From the NCBI GenBank assembly GCA_902478545.1, contig CABSLA010000003.1:45280-109279 (forward strand): 64,000 nt of DNA, read 5' to 3'. The notes below the pieces were generated by a model. That model worked only from the letters and a program-made list of their open reading frames with translations. It did not search any database and was not told the DNA's origin. Made by a program: the position numbers and the translations under genes. This document shows, piece by piece, positions 48,601 through 57,912 of the stretch; position 1 is the stretch's first letter; every line of letters begins with the position of its first letter. The DNA comes from an uncultured Collinsella sp. (lineage in GTDB: Bacteria > Actinomycetota > Coriobacteriia > Coriobacteriales > Coriobacteriaceae).

Positions 48601-49914
48601 TTATTTTTGGCGAGGCAGCACCAGGTTAAGGACGACGGCGACAAGTGCGGCGACGGCAATGGAGGATCCGCCAAAGACGGTGCCGACCCATGCGGGGAAC
48701 CCAGCGCCGGTAAGTGCGCCGGCCGTGCGCTCAATGCCCGTGCCAAAGGCGATGGAGAGACCCATGAGCGTGGTGTCGCGCTGAGACAGGCCGTGGCGGG
48801 CAAACATGACCACACCGTTCATGCCGATGGTAGCGAACACGCCAATGGTGGCGCCGCCGATTACCGGCTGCGGAATGGACGTGAGCACTGCCGCACACTT
48901 GGGCAGCAGGCCTGCGATGAGCAAAATAGCCGCCGCAAGCGTAAAGACCATGCGGTTGACGACCTTGTTCTCGGCGATAATGCCTACATTCTGGCCAAAC
49001 GTAGCCGTGGGGACGCCGCCCAAAAAGCCCGAGAGCATGCCGACCAGACCGTTGGCGATCAGACCGCCCGAGATCTGGCCATCGGTCGCAGGGGTATCGA
49101 GCGCAGCGGACGACACGGCGGCAAACTCGCCCATGACCTGCACGGCGTTAACAATAGCGACAACGCCCACGACGGCGCACGCGGCCGGGTCGAACACCAG
49201 GCGATGGGCGCCCAGAGCCGGCGGGGCGAACCAGCTGGCAGTCGCGATGGCCGAGAAATCGACCATGCCCAACACCGCAGCCAAAACAAAGCCCGCGCAG
49301 ATACCGGCCAGGATGCTGCCCAGCCTAAGCGCGCCCTTGCCGTAGTTGCCGGCCATAAAGGTAACGACGAACGTCACGAGCGCAACGGCCCAGTTGGTGA
49401 CACTGCCAAAATCGGCCGCGCCCTCCCCGCCCGCCATGGAGGCAACTGCCACTGGGCATAGCGACAGGCCAATGACAAAGATAACGGTGCCAAGCACCGG
49501 GGCCGGGAACAGAAAACTCACGCGCCTAAACAGCAGGCCGAAGAGCGCGACGAGCGCACCGCCGATTACCTGGGCGCCTAGCACGGCCTCAAAGCCAAGC
49601 TCGAGACCGACCGCCTTGAGCGCCGGCACGAAGGTGAAGCTCGCGCCCATCACGATGGGCAGGCCCGAACCGACCACACCTTTTATGGGGAACTGTTGAA
49701 GGAAAATGTCGAGCGCCGAGAGGACGAGCGACGCCTGGATGACAGCGGCTTCCTCTTGAGGGGTAAAGCCACAGACCGACGCGATGATAATGGCGGGCGT
49801 GACGATGCCCGCAAACGCCGCCAGCACATGTTGCAATGCATGGGGCAATACCTGTACAAACGATACTTTTCCCGTACGCTCGAACAGGGCGTCCCCTGCT
49901 GCCGACTCTGCCAT
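48601..49914 (-). CDS. NCS2 family purine (xanthine/urate-type) permease
   Basis: A 437-residue transporter of the nucleobase:cation symporter-2 family, with ~12-14 membrane helices. Family signatures are visible: VIQASLVLSALDIFLQQFP early, GVPTATFGQNVGIIAENKVV in the substrate region, and SIPQPVIGGATIGVFATIG near the end. The form resembles xanthine/uric acid members more than uracil ones (inference). ATG 49914 has GGGAGGCGCAA before it; the longer frame crosses element 2. Neighbours encode molybdenum-hydroxylase maturation proteins, in keeping with purine uptake. Confidence 0.85.
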   Translation of the reverse strand: MAESAAGDALFERTGKVSFVQVLPHALQHVLAAFAGIVTPAIIIASVCGFTPQEEAAVIQASLVLSALDIFLQQFPIKGVVGSGLPIVMGASFTFVPALKAVGLELGFEAVLGAQVIGGALVALFGLLFRRVSFLFPAPVLGTVIFVIGLSLCPVAVASMAGGEGAADFGSVTNWAVALVTFVVTFMAGNYGKGALRLGSILAGICAGFVLAAVLGMVDFSAIATASWFAPPALGAHRLVFDPAACAVVGVVAIVNAVQVMGEFAAVSSAALDTPATDGQISGGLIANGLVGMLSGFLGGVPTATFGQNVGIIAENKVVNRMVFTLAAAILLIAGLLPKCAAVLTSIPQPVIGGATIGVFATIGMNGVVMFARHGLSQRDTTLMGLSIAFGTGIERTAGALTGAGFPAWVGTVFGGSSIAVAALVAVVLNLVLPRQK

Positions 49915-50026
49915 TTGCGCCTCCCATACCACAGACGGCGGCCCCATGCCGCCCAGCGGGCGCACATTATAGGGCATTTGGGACAGGTAGCATTTTGACC
50001 CCGTGGGAACGGAAGGATCAAATGGA

Positions 50027-50093
50027 AGTTGCGGTGGAATAGTTCCTGTTTTGCCGCTTATTGGGCCCATTTAGGAACTATTCCACCGCAACT
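50027..50093. repeat. 67-bp hairpin element 2
   Basis: AGTTGCGGTG and its complement end a perfect 21-bp stem (50027-50047 with 50073-50093) around 25 bases. Compared with element 1, the change A to G in the left arm is matched by T to C in the right arm. It lies between the permease start and the xdhC-like stop. Confidence 0.85.
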
Positions 50094-50110
50094 TATTGGT
50101 GGGGATGCGA

Positions 50111-51154
50111 TTAGCGCTTGCGGGGAACGAGTTTGGTGCGGCGCAGGTGGATCATCTCGGCGGCAATGGAGATGGCGATCTCCTCGGGGTCCTCGGCCTC
50201 GATGGCAACGCCGATCGGAAGGTGCAGCTCGTCGATCTGGTCCTGCGTAAAGCCTTCCTGCTCCAGGCGGGCACGCACAAAGGCCGTCTTGCGGCGCGAA
50301 CCCAGACAGCCCAGGTAGGCAGGCTTGGCGCGCATGGCCTGAATCACCACGTCGATATCGGACTTGTGACCCGCCGTGGCCACGACCACCAAGTCGCGCG
50401 GACCGATGGGGCACTGCTCGCCCAGATTCTTGTAATCGACCAGGCGACGATCGTAGACACCGGGCACCCATTCGGGCGTCAACGTGCCGGGGCGGTCATC
50501 GCAGGCCACGACGGCAAAGCCCGCCGCCGTGAGCACGCGCGCCGTCGCGGCGCCCACGTGTCCGCAGCCAAAGATGTAGGTCAGGCCCTCGGGGCAGAGC
50601 GTCTCGACGTGCGCCGCGGGAATCTCGGAGGCGGCGTTAGTGTAGGTGACGTTACTCCCCTCCTCCACCAGTGAAAGCCCGGGGCAGCCCGCAATGGTGT
50701 GGCGCGATGCCTCGCCATGGTACTCGGCCACATCGCCCTCGAGCGCGCTCGCGATAAACGGTTCAAAGTCGATGACGAAGTCGCCGATGCGCCGATAGAC
50801 CAAGACGTCGGCAATTTCCTGGAACAACGGTGCCTGGGTCGCATCCAGATGTAGGTAGCACAGGCAGATGGCTCCGCCGCAGATCATGCCGGTATCGGAG
50901 TTCTCGCCGCCCATGGTGTAGCGGACCAGACGCGATTGCCCCGCGGCCAGCAGCTCTCGCGCCTCGTCCAGCGCAAAGAGCTCGATCTTGCCGCCGCCGA
51001 TGGTGCCCGCCTGGCTACCGTCGGCAAAGACGGCCATCCAGGCGCCCACGCCGCGCGGCGACGACCCCGCCGTGCCGGCTACGACCACGAGCTCGCACGT
51101 CTCGCCAGCACGCAGGGCGACAAGCGCCGCATTCACAACATCGAGCTTTTCCAT
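50111..51154 (-). CDS. xdhC: XdhC/CoxI family molybdenum-hydroxylase maturation protein
   Basis: A 347-residue protein. The N-terminal XdhC/CoxI domain has VVVAGTAGSSPRGVGAWMAV and GTIGGGKIELFALDEARELL; the C-terminal Rossmann-like XdhC_C domain has YIFGCGHVGAATARVLTAAG and YLGCLGSRRKTAFVRARL. XdhC proteins insert sulphurated molybdenum cofactor into xanthine dehydrogenase-type enzymes. It starts nine bases after yqeB, so the two are one operon. No xanthine dehydrogenase structural gene lies in the window; it should be encoded elsewhere. Confidence 0.88.
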   Translation of the reverse strand: MEKLDVVNAALVALRAGETCELVVVAGTAGSSPRGVGAWMAVFADGSQAGTIGGGKIELFALDEARELLAAGQSRLVRYTMGGENSDTGMICGGAICLCYLHLDATQAPLFQEIADVLVYRRIGDFVIDFEPFIASALEGDVAEYHGEASRHTIAGCPGLSLVEEGSNVTYTNAASEIPAAHVETLCPEGLTYIFGCGHVGAATARVLTAAGFAVVACDDRPGTLTPEWVPGVYDRRLVDYKNLGEQCPIGPRDLVVVATAGHKSDIDVVIQAMRAKPAYLGCLGSRRKTAFVRARLEQEGFTQDQIDELHLPIGVAIEAEDPEEIAISIAAEMIHLRRTKLVPRKR

Positions 51155-51163
51155 TGCCGCCTT

Positions 51164-51958
51164 CTATCCTCTAAAGATATCGGTGAGCATAGCGAGTGCC
51201 TCGAGCACGCCGCCGCCGACCGACGTCGCCTTGTCCGAAATGTAGTTGATATAGCTGGCATCGCCACGCGGATCGACATCGGCGCATTTAAAGCCCTCAG
51301 TCACCTGCACGCCGTTCGCCAAAAGCCCGCGCAGGCAGCCATCGATCTGCGTGCACATGGGCGTATCGTCCGCGTAGCCAATCACGTCTCCGGCGCTCAC
51401 GATGTCGCCGATTGCGCGGTCGGACCGAAACACGCCGGCGGCGGGGCTGTGGATAACGCGCTCCTTGCCATAGCCGGCGATCACGCCCGGCACGCCCGTG
51501 TTGGGCTGGGGCGAGCCCTGGGTAATGACGCGGCCCAAAAAATGCCCGCGCATGGTCTCGACCACGGCGTCGCAATCGACCGGCGCGGTAAAGCCCGGCC
51601 CCACGGCGATGACGGTAGGCGCCATGTCGCGCGTGGTGCCCAGGTTGCGCTTGGCCAAAATCGCGTCGACCACAGCCGCGGGTTTAAGCTCATCGAGCAT
51701 CTTGGCCTGAGGGTCCACCACGACGGCAACATCCCCCGCTTGGGTAATCTCGAGCGCCTCTGCCGGCGTCTGCGCCAAGCGAGCGCGAATGCCCTCGACC
51801 TGGACCTCGCCCAGGCGAATAGCCTCGCAAAAACTGATTGTGCGGCGGATGCACGTGGGAACCGCGATATCGGCCATAACGACCGACACGCCGGCGCGCA
51901 CCAAGCGAGCGGCGACACCCGTGGCGATATCGCCGGCGCCGCGAACATAAACGAGCAT
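51164..51958 (-). CDS. yqeB: Selenium-dependent molybdenum hydroxylase system protein YqeB
   Basis: A 264-residue protein of the YqeB/EF2563 family. It has a Rossmann-like start MLVYVRGAGDIATGVAARLV, then FCEAIRLGEVQVEGI and GPGFTAPVDCDAVVETMRGH, and later SPAAGVFRSDRAIGD. The family is a marker of selenium-dependent molybdenum hydroxylases, with unproven biochemical role. It is divergent from yqeC; the ~100 bases between contain TATTATAC-like sequence that may serve as promoter for yqeC. Confidence 0.88.
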   Translation of the reverse strand: MLVYVRGAGDIATGVAARLVRAGVSVVMADIAVPTCIRRTISFCEAIRLGEVQVEGIRARLAQTPAEALEITQAGDVAVVVDPQAKMLDELKPAAVVDAILAKRNLGTTRDMAPTVIAVGPGFTAPVDCDAVVETMRGHFLGRVITQGSPQPNTGVPGVIAGYGKERVIHSPAAGVFRSDRAIGDIVSAGDVIGYADDTPMCTQIDGCLRGLLANGVQVTEGFKCADVDPRGDASYINYISDKATSVGGGVLEALAMLTDIFRG

Positions 51959-52060
51959 TCCCGGGGCACCTCCCTGTGCTACGGTTTGAGCAGAGCAAAA
52001 GCGGCTCGACCGCTACTCTGATGATTATTTATTATCACAGTATTATACGGCGGTGAACAG

Positions 52061-52795
52061 ATGGAAACGGTTAGCGGCAATCTTGCCTCGGCGCTCAGGA
52101 TCGAGCCGGACATTACCGCGATCATCGGCAGCGGCGGCAAGTCGACGTTGCTCAAAACGCTGGGTCTTGAGCTCATGCGCGCTGGCGGCCGCGTGCTCCT
52201 CTGCACCACCACGCATATGCTTCCCGTTGCCGGCGTGCCATGGGACGGGTCGAATCGTCGCCTGGACGCCGTGCCTTGGAAGCCGGGCGCCTCGCATGTC
52301 CCCGGTTGCACCTGCGAGGCCTGCGCGGGCCTTGCACGCGGAGGCATCTGCCAGGCAGGCATCTTGGACCCGGAGACAGGCAAGCTCTCCGCCCCCGCCG
52401 AGCCGCTCAACGAGCTGGCGCAGCGCTTTGACTATGTGTTGGCCGAGGCGGATGGCAGCAAGCGACTCCCGCTCAAGGCGCATGCCGCCTGGGAGCCGGT
52501 AATTCCCGCCGCCACGGCAAACGTTGTCTGGGTCGTCGGCGCCTCGGGACTGGGCAAACCCGTCGCCGAGGTTGTCCACCGCCCCGAGCTCTTTTGCGAG
52601 CGTTGCGGCTGCGAGCTCACCGGCACTGCCACCCCAGAGCGCGTCGCCCAGGTGCTCAATGCCGAGCTGCGGATGCTGAACCTCAACAATGCCCGCGTCA
52701 TGCTCAACCAAGTCGACACGCTCAGCGACCCCACGATGGCCGACCGCTTCGAGGCAGCCCTCGGCCGCCCCCTCATCGCCACCAGCCTCAAGTAG
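52061..52795 (+). CDS. yqeC: Selenium-dependent hydroxylase accessory protein YqeC
   Basis: A 244-residue P-loop protein: AIIGSGGKSTLLKTLGLELM holds the nucleotide site, VLLCTTTHMLP follows. DYVLAEADGSKRLPLKAHA is the family hallmark, and VVWVVGASGLGKPVAEVVHR and NQVDTLSD mark the GTPase-like second half. An insert of ~30 residues with CTCEACAG and C is present near residue 85. Family function is inferred from genomic association with selenium-dependent molybdenum hydroxylases. GGCGGTGAACAG precedes the ATG. Confidence 0.87.
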   Translation: METVSGNLASALRIEPDITAIIGSGGKSTLLKTLGLELMRAGGRVLLCTTTHMLPVAGVPWDGSNRRLDAVPWKPGASHVPGCTCEACAGLARGGICQAGILDPETGKLSAPAEPLNELAQRFDYVLAEADGSKRLPLKAHAAWEPVIPAATANVVWVVGASGLGKPVAEVVHRPELFCERCGCELTGTATPERVAQVLNAELRMLNLNNARVMLNQVDTLSDPTMADRFEAALGRPLIATSLK

Positions 52796-52811
52796 CCGGC
52801 CCCATCTCGTC

Positions 52812-52878
52812 AGTTGCGGTGAAATACGGACTGTTTGGCCGCCAAACGGCCGCAAACAGTCCGTATTTCACCGCAACT
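52812..52878. repeat. 67-bp hairpin element 3
   Basis: A perfect 26-bp stem (52812-52837 with 52853-52878). The outer AGTTGCGGTGAAATA is shared with the other two, but the inner stem is different (CGGACTGTTTG with CAAACAGTCCG), so the two arms have changed together. It lies between the convergent ends of yqeC and the hydantoinase gene. Confidence 0.88.
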
Positions 52879-52905
52879 GCGGAGGGGAATCCGGTGATCT
52901 TCCTG

Positions 52906-54273
52906 TTAGCGGGGGACGTAGCGGCCGGGTTGGGCTCCGGTGGGCTCGCCGTCGCGTGCCACCAGCACGCCGTTCACAAACACGACCTTGGCGCGGCCAT
53001 GTGCCCCAAAACCCTCGAGCGGCGTGTAGTCCACAGCTTGATGCTGTGTCGCGGCACTGATTGTCCAGCGCGCTTTGGGATCCCACACGCACACATCGGC
53101 ATCGGCGCCCTCGGCAAGACAGCCCTTGCGCGGGTACATGCCAAACACGCGCGCCGGGTTCTCGCTCATCAAGCGGCACAGATCCTCGGGTCCCAGCTGT
53201 CCCTCAAAGCTCGTGGCAATCGCGACGGGACGATGCTCCACGCCGGGCCCGCCGTTGGGAATCGCGCGGAAATCGTCGCGCCCGCGGTCCTTTTGCCCGT
53301 GCAGGTTAAAGCTGCAATGATCGGTCGCAATCGTATCGATCTCGCCGGCCACAAGCGCCTCGCGCAGCGCGGCACGGTCGCCGGCATGGCGCAGCGGCGG
53401 GCTCATCACGTACTTGGCGCCCGCAAAGCCGTCCTCGCCCTGCTCCAGATAGCAGGTGTCGTCGAGCATCAGATACTGAGGGCAGGTCTCGACATAGATA
53501 TTCTTCTGCCCGCGCGCCTTGGCCGCACGAATGGCCTCGAGCCCCAACTTGGTCGAAAGGTGCACCACGTTGACTGGGGCGTCGCCGGCCAGGTGCGCCA
53601 GATACAGCAGGCGGCTCACGGCTTCGGCCTCACACACGTCCGGGCGGCTGAGCGCATGCCCCTCGGGCCCATGAATCCCCTGCTCGTACACGCGCTTCTG
53701 CAGCTCATTCACCAGCGTACCGTTCTCGCAATGCACGCACAGTATGCCGCCAATACGCTTGAGCTCCTCGAGCACCTCGAGCGTCTCGGCATCGTCCAGG
53801 CGCAAATGATCGTAGGCAAAGTAGGTCTTAAACGACGATACGCCCGCCTCGCGCATAGCCGAAAGATCGGCGCGGTTGCGTTCATTCCACTCGGCGAGTG
53901 CCATATGAAAGGCGTAGTTTGCCGTGCAGGTGCCGTCGGCGCGGCGATGCCACTCGGCCAAGGCATCGGGCATGGTCACGCCACGATCGGCCGTCGCGTA
54001 GTCCACGATGGTCGTCGTACCGCCGCAGACAGCCGCGCGCGTGCCGGTCTCAAAGCTATCGGCTGTCCAATCCATGCCGGTCCAGCACTGCATGTGTGTG
54101 TGGCCGTCGATAAAGCCGGGAAACACCCAGCAGCCCGCGGCATCCTCGACGGTATCGCCCTCGGCCGGCTCAATCGCCGCGGCGATCCGCACGATCTTAT
54201 CGCCCTCCATGGCAAGATCGGCGCGGCGAAGCCCCTGGGGCGTCGCGAGCGCGCCGTTTTTGATGATGATCAT
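52906..54273 (-). CDS. hyuA: Dihydropyrimidinase/hydantoinase-type amidohydrolase
   Basis: A 455-residue cyclic amidohydrolase. FPGFIDGHTHMQCWTGMD holds the first metal His pair, FKTYFAYDHLRL the Lys expected to be carboxylated, and LCVHCENGTLV and VNVVHLSTKLG the next ligands. IDTIATDHCSFNLHGQKD holds the late Asp. In ygeX/ygeY/ygeW clusters this position is taken by HyuA, which is thought to open a ring intermediate of purine breakdown; the symbol rests on that context. It lies nine bases after mocA. Confidence 0.85.
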   Translation of the reverse strand: MIIIKNGALATPQGLRRADLAMEGDKIVRIAAAIEPAEGDTVEDAAGCWVFPGFIDGHTHMQCWTGMDWTADSFETGTRAAVCGGTTTIVDYATADRGVTMPDALAEWHRRADGTCTANYAFHMALAEWNERNRADLSAMREAGVSSFKTYFAYDHLRLDDAETLEVLEELKRIGGILCVHCENGTLVNELQKRVYEQGIHGPEGHALSRPDVCEAEAVSRLLYLAHLAGDAPVNVVHLSTKLGLEAIRAAKARGQKNIYVETCPQYLMLDDTCYLEQGEDGFAGAKYVMSPPLRHAGDRAALREALVAGEIDTIATDHCSFNLHGQKDRGRDDFRAIPNGGPGVEHRPVAIATSFEGQLGPEDLCRLMSENPARVFGMYPRKGCLAEGADADVCVWDPKARWTISAATQHQAVDYTPLEGFGAHGRAKVVFVNGVLVARDGEPTGAQPGRYVPR

Positions 54274-54282
54274 AATTGCTCC

Positions 54283-54897
54283 TTATTGATTTATGCAGTT
54301 GGCCACGCGATCAAAATACGAGCAGGCGGCGATATGCTCCGCTATGCGTCGCTGTCCCTTGGCGGTATCGACATCCCACAGCTCGTAGGCACGCGCCTCG
54401 ACCAGCACCACGTCGGTACGCTCCTTGAGGATCGAACCGCCGCCGTCCTTGCCCTCAAGACGCATGAGCGCATCGAACAGTTCCGCCGGAAAGAGCACCG
54501 GGCTCGAAGGCTCACCGTTGCACGCAAGACGCACCGGATGCTTGCGGCCACACTCGTCAAATGCACGAACCATAGCCTCAAAAGAATCCGAACTCACGAG
54601 CGGCTGGTCGCCCGGCAAAAAGAGGTAGCCTTTCCAGTTGCGTTCGACTCCCCACGAAAGGCCCGCACGGACGCTTTCGCTGCGCAGCTCGCCATCGTGC
54701 AGCACGCACGGGCAATGCTTGTCCTCACAAATCCGGGCGACCTCGGGCCAACGCGTCGAAACCACGACATCGAAGCCCTGGGGAACCGAATCGATGGTCC
54801 GGGCAATCAGCGGCTCGCCATAGATATCGGCGAGCATCTTGTTAGAGCCAAACCGCTTGCCCTCGCCCGAAGCCATAATGACGCATCCAAGTTTCAT
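54283..54897 (-). CDS. mocA: MocA-like molybdenum cofactor nucleotidyltransferase
   Basis: A 204-residue GT-A-like nucleotidyltransferase: VIMASGEGKRFGSNKMLADI is the NTP-binding loop, FLPGDQPLVSSDSF the metal DQP, and GEPSSPVLFPAELFDALMRL matches MocA/MobA-like proteins. MocA adds CMP to molybdopterin for hydroxylase-type enzymes, in line with xdhC, yqeB and yqeC nearby. ATG 54897 has GGGAGGTATCACC before it. It forms an operon with hyuA. Confidence 0.85.
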   Translation of the reverse strand: MKLGCVIMASGEGKRFGSNKMLADIYGEPLIARTIDSVPQGFDVVVSTRWPEVARICEDKHCPCVLHDGELRSESVRAGLSWGVERNWKGYLFLPGDQPLVSSDSFEAMVRAFDECGRKHPVRLACNGEPSSPVLFPAELFDALMRLEGKDGGGSILKERTDVVLVEARAYELWDVDTAKGQRRIAEHIAACSYFDRVANCINQ

Positions 54898-54984
54898 GGT
54901 GATACCTCCCCTGAAACCATCGTACCCATAACTCGCGCCGCGGGCATCCACATCGAAAGCGCTTATCCCGCACGCCCGCGATGC

Positions 54985-55025
54985 AAAAAAGGGGGCACCC
55001 CGCCGGTTGGCAGAGCGCCCCCTTT
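54985..55025 (-). terminator. Terminator of the ygeX-ygeY-ygeW unit
   Basis: On the minus strand AAGGGGGC pairs with GCCCCCTT, with further imperfect pairing inside, followed by TTTT. It lies 24 bases after the ygeW stop and separates it from mocA-hyuA. Confidence 0.8.
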
Positions 55026-55048
55026 ACATGGCTTACCTCAACCCGGCT

Positions 55049-56251
55049 TTAGGCCTGAAGCCAACGGGCGGTGTTACGCTCGTCGAGGGCCTTGAGGGTA
55101 GCGGCGGGATCGGCAACCTTCTGCAGGAACATCATGGCAGCGATGGCGTACGGCTTGTAGCTGGCCTCCTTGTACATGCCCACGCGGTGCATGTCGAAGA
55201 CGTCGGCGTTAACCTCGCCGTGCTCGCAGGAGACACCGGAGATGTCGGCGGGCAGCGGGTGCATAAAGATGGTGTCCTGGCCGTTGGCAGTCTTCTCCAT
55301 GAGCTCGGTCGTGGAGCACCAGTCCTGATGGGTGGCGTTCTGGGCGAGCAGCTCCTTCTCGAGCGCTGCGATGCCGGCGTCGTCGCCCTCGGCGTACAGG
55401 TTGGTGCGCTTCTCCATGGCGGCAAACGGAGCCCAGCTCTTGGGGATCACGATGTCGGCACCCTCGAAGGCCTCGGCCATGGTGTTGACCTGCTTAAAGG
55501 TGGTACCGGACTCGGCGGCATAGCCCTTGGCGCGCTCGACGACCTCGGGCATGAGGTCATAGCCCTCGGGGTGAGCCAGGGTGACGTCCATGCCAAAACG
55601 GGGCAGCAGGCTGATCAGCGACTGCGGGCAGGACAGCGGCTTGCCGTAAGAGGGCGAGTAGGCCCAGGTAACGGCAACCTTCTTGCCCTTGAGGTTCTCA
55701 AGACCGCCAAACTCGTTGATGAGGTAGAGCATGTCGGCAGAGGACTGCGTGGGGTGATCGGAGTCGGACTGCAGGGAGATGAGCGTGGGACGGTGATCCA
55801 GAACGCCGTCCTCGTAGGCCTGCTGGACAGACTCGGAGACCTCGGCCATGTAGGCGTCGCCCTTGCCGATGTACATGTCGTCGCGGATGCCGATGACGTC
55901 GGCCATGAAGGAGATCATGGTAGCGGTCTCGCGGACGGTCTCGCCGTGAGCGATCTGGGACTTCTTCTCGTCCAGGTCCTGCAGCTCAAGACCGAGCAGG
56001 TTGGCGGCCTTAGAGAAGGAGAAGCGCGTACGGGTGGAGTTGTCGCGGAACAGGGAGACGGCCAGGCCCGAGTCGAAGATCTTGGGAGAGACGTTGTTCT
56101 CACGCAGCTCGCGCAGGGCGTCGGCGACGATGTAGAGAGCCTTGAGCTCATCGGTGGTCTTGTCCCAGGTGTGCAGGAAATCGCTGCCGTACATACCCTT
56201 AAAATCGAGGCCGTTCAGCCGCTCGACGAGCTCGGTAAACTTAGCGTCCAT
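55049..56251 (-). CDS. ygeW: Knotted carbamoyltransferase YgeW
   Basis: A 400-residue carbamoyltransferase-fold protein. The carbamoyl phosphate loop SLFRDNSTRTRFSFSKAANL has the S-T-R-T-R core; SDSDHPTQSSADMLYLINEF holds the HPTQ. IFMHPLPADISGVSCEHGEV is the late substrate loop. YgeW differs from ornithine and aspartate enzymes and is thought to act on an unusual carbamoylated intermediate in the ygeX/ygeY pathway. ATG 56251 has GAAAGGACATTTCC before it; the longer frame to 56437 has no site. The 201-base gap to ygeY contains a hairpin. Confidence 0.92.
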   Translation of the reverse strand: MDAKFTELVERLNGLDFKGMYGSDFLHTWDKTTDELKALYIVADALRELRENNVSPKIFDSGLAVSLFRDNSTRTRFSFSKAANLLGLELQDLDEKKSQIAHGETVRETATMISFMADVIGIRDDMYIGKGDAYMAEVSESVQQAYEDGVLDHRPTLISLQSDSDHPTQSSADMLYLINEFGGLENLKGKKVAVTWAYSPSYGKPLSCPQSLISLLPRFGMDVTLAHPEGYDLMPEVVERAKGYAAESGTTFKQVNTMAEAFEGADIVIPKSWAPFAAMEKRTNLYAEGDDAGIAALEKELLAQNATHQDWCSTTELMEKTANGQDTIFMHPLPADISGVSCEHGEVNADVFDMHRVGMYKEASYKPYAIAAMMFLQKVADPAATLKALDERNTARWLQA

Positions 56252-56405
56252 GGAAATGTCCTTTCTAAAGATGAAACGATCGCAATGAGTAGATGTGCTC
56301 CGGCATGCGCGTGTGGCTAGAACATGCAGAGCACCATGACGAGGACCCGCCACCGTTGAGGAAGCATGGGAGATAACGACCGCGGGCCCCAAGTCAACAG
56401 GAGGC

Positions 56406-56430
56406 GCCGGGGGCATAAACTGTCCCCGGC
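56406..56430 (-). promoter_or_regulatory. Hairpin between ygeY and ygeW
   Basis: GCCGGGG and CCCCGGC form a stem around about ten bases, 22 bases after the ygeY stop. There is no strong T-run. It could partly terminate or stabilise the transcript between the two genes. The GTCCCC arm resembles the dispersed repeats near 27 and 30 kb. Confidence 0.45.
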
Positions 56431-56452
56431 TCAACAAAATCGAGGAATGGGA

Positions 56453-57838
56453 CTAGTCGATCTTGTTGTTGGTCAGACCGGCGCGGAACACGGTGGCGTC
56501 GCCATCGGCCTGGCTCGGATCGTAGAGGTTCAGGGCAGCCACATACATGGCGGCAGCGGTGACCAGGTCGTCCTTGTAGGTGACCTCGTTGGGAGCATGA
56601 GCCTGAGACTCGGCACCCGGGCCAAAGCCCACGCAGGGGATGCCGTAGCGGCCCTGGATGGAAACGCAGTTCGTGGAGAAGGTCCACTTGTCGCACAGCG
56701 GGCGACCGGTGCGCTTGTCCATGCTGGGCTCGCAGCCGATGCGCTCGTCACCAAACATGGCCTTGTGGGCGTCGACGAGGGCCTTGACGTGCGGAGCGGT
56801 CTCCTTGTTGATCCACGTGGGGAAGTAAGCCTCGGTCTCGTAGACCTCGCCGGTCCAGGACGGACGGTCGTACATGTACATGGAGACCTTCACGTCGTCG
56901 CCGTACTTCTTGGCGGCCGGCAGGTTGCGGATCTCGTCCAGGCAGGACTCCCAGGTCTCGCCGGCGGTCATGCGACGGTCGATGGAGATGGCGCAGGAGT
57001 CAGCGACAGCGCAGCGGCTGGGGCTGGTGTAGAAGATCTGGCTGACGGTGCAGGTGCCGCGGCCCAGGAAGCGGGCGTCCTCGAAGTGCTCGGGGTTGTA
57101 CTTGGGGTCGAGCATCTTGACGAGGCCCTTGATGTCGGTCGACTCGTCGCAGCCGTTGTTGTTGAGGGCGCGGACGTCGGCGATGATGTCGGCCATCTTG
57201 TAGATGGCGTTGTCGCCGCGGTCGGGAGCGGAGCCGTGGCAGGAGGTGCCGTGAACGTCGACGCGGATCTCCATACGGCCGCGGTGACCGCGATAGATGC
57301 CGCCGTCGGTGGGCTCGGTGGAAATGACGAACTCGGGCTTAATGCCGTCCTTGTTGTAGATGTACTGCCAGCACATGCCGTCGCAGTCTTCTTCCTGGAC
57401 GGTACCGACGACCATGATCTTGTAGCCCTCGGGGATAAGGCCCATGTCCTTCATCATCTTGGCAGCGTAGGTAGCAGAAGCCATGCCACCCTCCTGGTCG
57501 GAGCCGCCGCGGCCGTAGATGATCTCGTCGGTCTCGTAGCCCTCATAGGGATCGGCGTCCCAGTTCTCGATGTTGCCGATGCCGACGGTGTCGATGTGGG
57601 AGTCGATGGCGATAATCTTGTCGCCCTCGCCCATAAAGCCCATAACGTTGCCCAGGCCGTCGACCTTGACCTCGTCATAGCCAAGGCTCTCCATCTCGGC
57701 CTTGATGCAGGCGACAACCTCGCCCTCCTCGCAAGACTCAGAGGGGTGCGAGATCATAGCGCGCAGGAAGCGAGTCATATCAGCACGGTGGGACTCAGCA
57801 GCAGCCTTGATAGCGTCGAAATCGAGTTCTTTAGCCAT
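56453..57838 (-). CDS. ygeY: YgeY family M20-type hydrolase, selenium-metabolism linked
   Basis: A 461-residue metallopeptidase-fold amidohydrolase. IAIDSHIDTVGIGNIENWDA supplies the first His and Asp, GRGGSDQEGGMASATYAAKM the bridging Asp. VGTVQEEDCDGMCWQYI has the Glu-Glu pair and STEPTDGGIYRGHRGRMEIR the next ligand. YgeY marks the urate/diaminopropionate cluster of gut anaerobes. TTTGAAAGGTTATGAACA precedes ATG 57838. It lies 74 bases after ygeX on the same strand. Confidence 0.92.
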   Translation of the reverse strand: MAKELDFDAIKAAAESHRADMTRFLRAMISHPSESCEEGEVVACIKAEMESLGYDEVKVDGLGNVMGFMGEGDKIIAIDSHIDTVGIGNIENWDADPYEGYETDEIIYGRGGSDQEGGMASATYAAKMMKDMGLIPEGYKIMVVGTVQEEDCDGMCWQYIYNKDGIKPEFVISTEPTDGGIYRGHRGRMEIRVDVHGTSCHGSAPDRGDNAIYKMADIIADVRALNNNGCDESTDIKGLVKMLDPKYNPEHFEDARFLGRGTCTVSQIFYTSPSRCAVADSCAISIDRRMTAGETWESCLDEIRNLPAAKKYGDDVKVSMYMYDRPSWTGEVYETEAYFPTWINKETAPHVKALVDAHKAMFGDERIGCEPSMDKRTGRPLCDKWTFSTNCVSIQGRYGIPCVGFGPGAESQAHAPNEVTYKDDLVTAAAMYVAALNLYDPSQADGDATVFRAGLTNNKID

Positions 57839-57912
57839 TGTTCATAACCTTTCAAACGAAGGGATCTACCTGTGAGGTGGCGGAGCGATACCTATTTACT
57901 CCGCCCCAACGA

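Noticed and set aside
48521..52878. CRISPR array
   Set aside because: The three 67-bp elements are palindromic, separated by whole genes and have no spacers or cas genes. No other regularly spaced repeats were seen.
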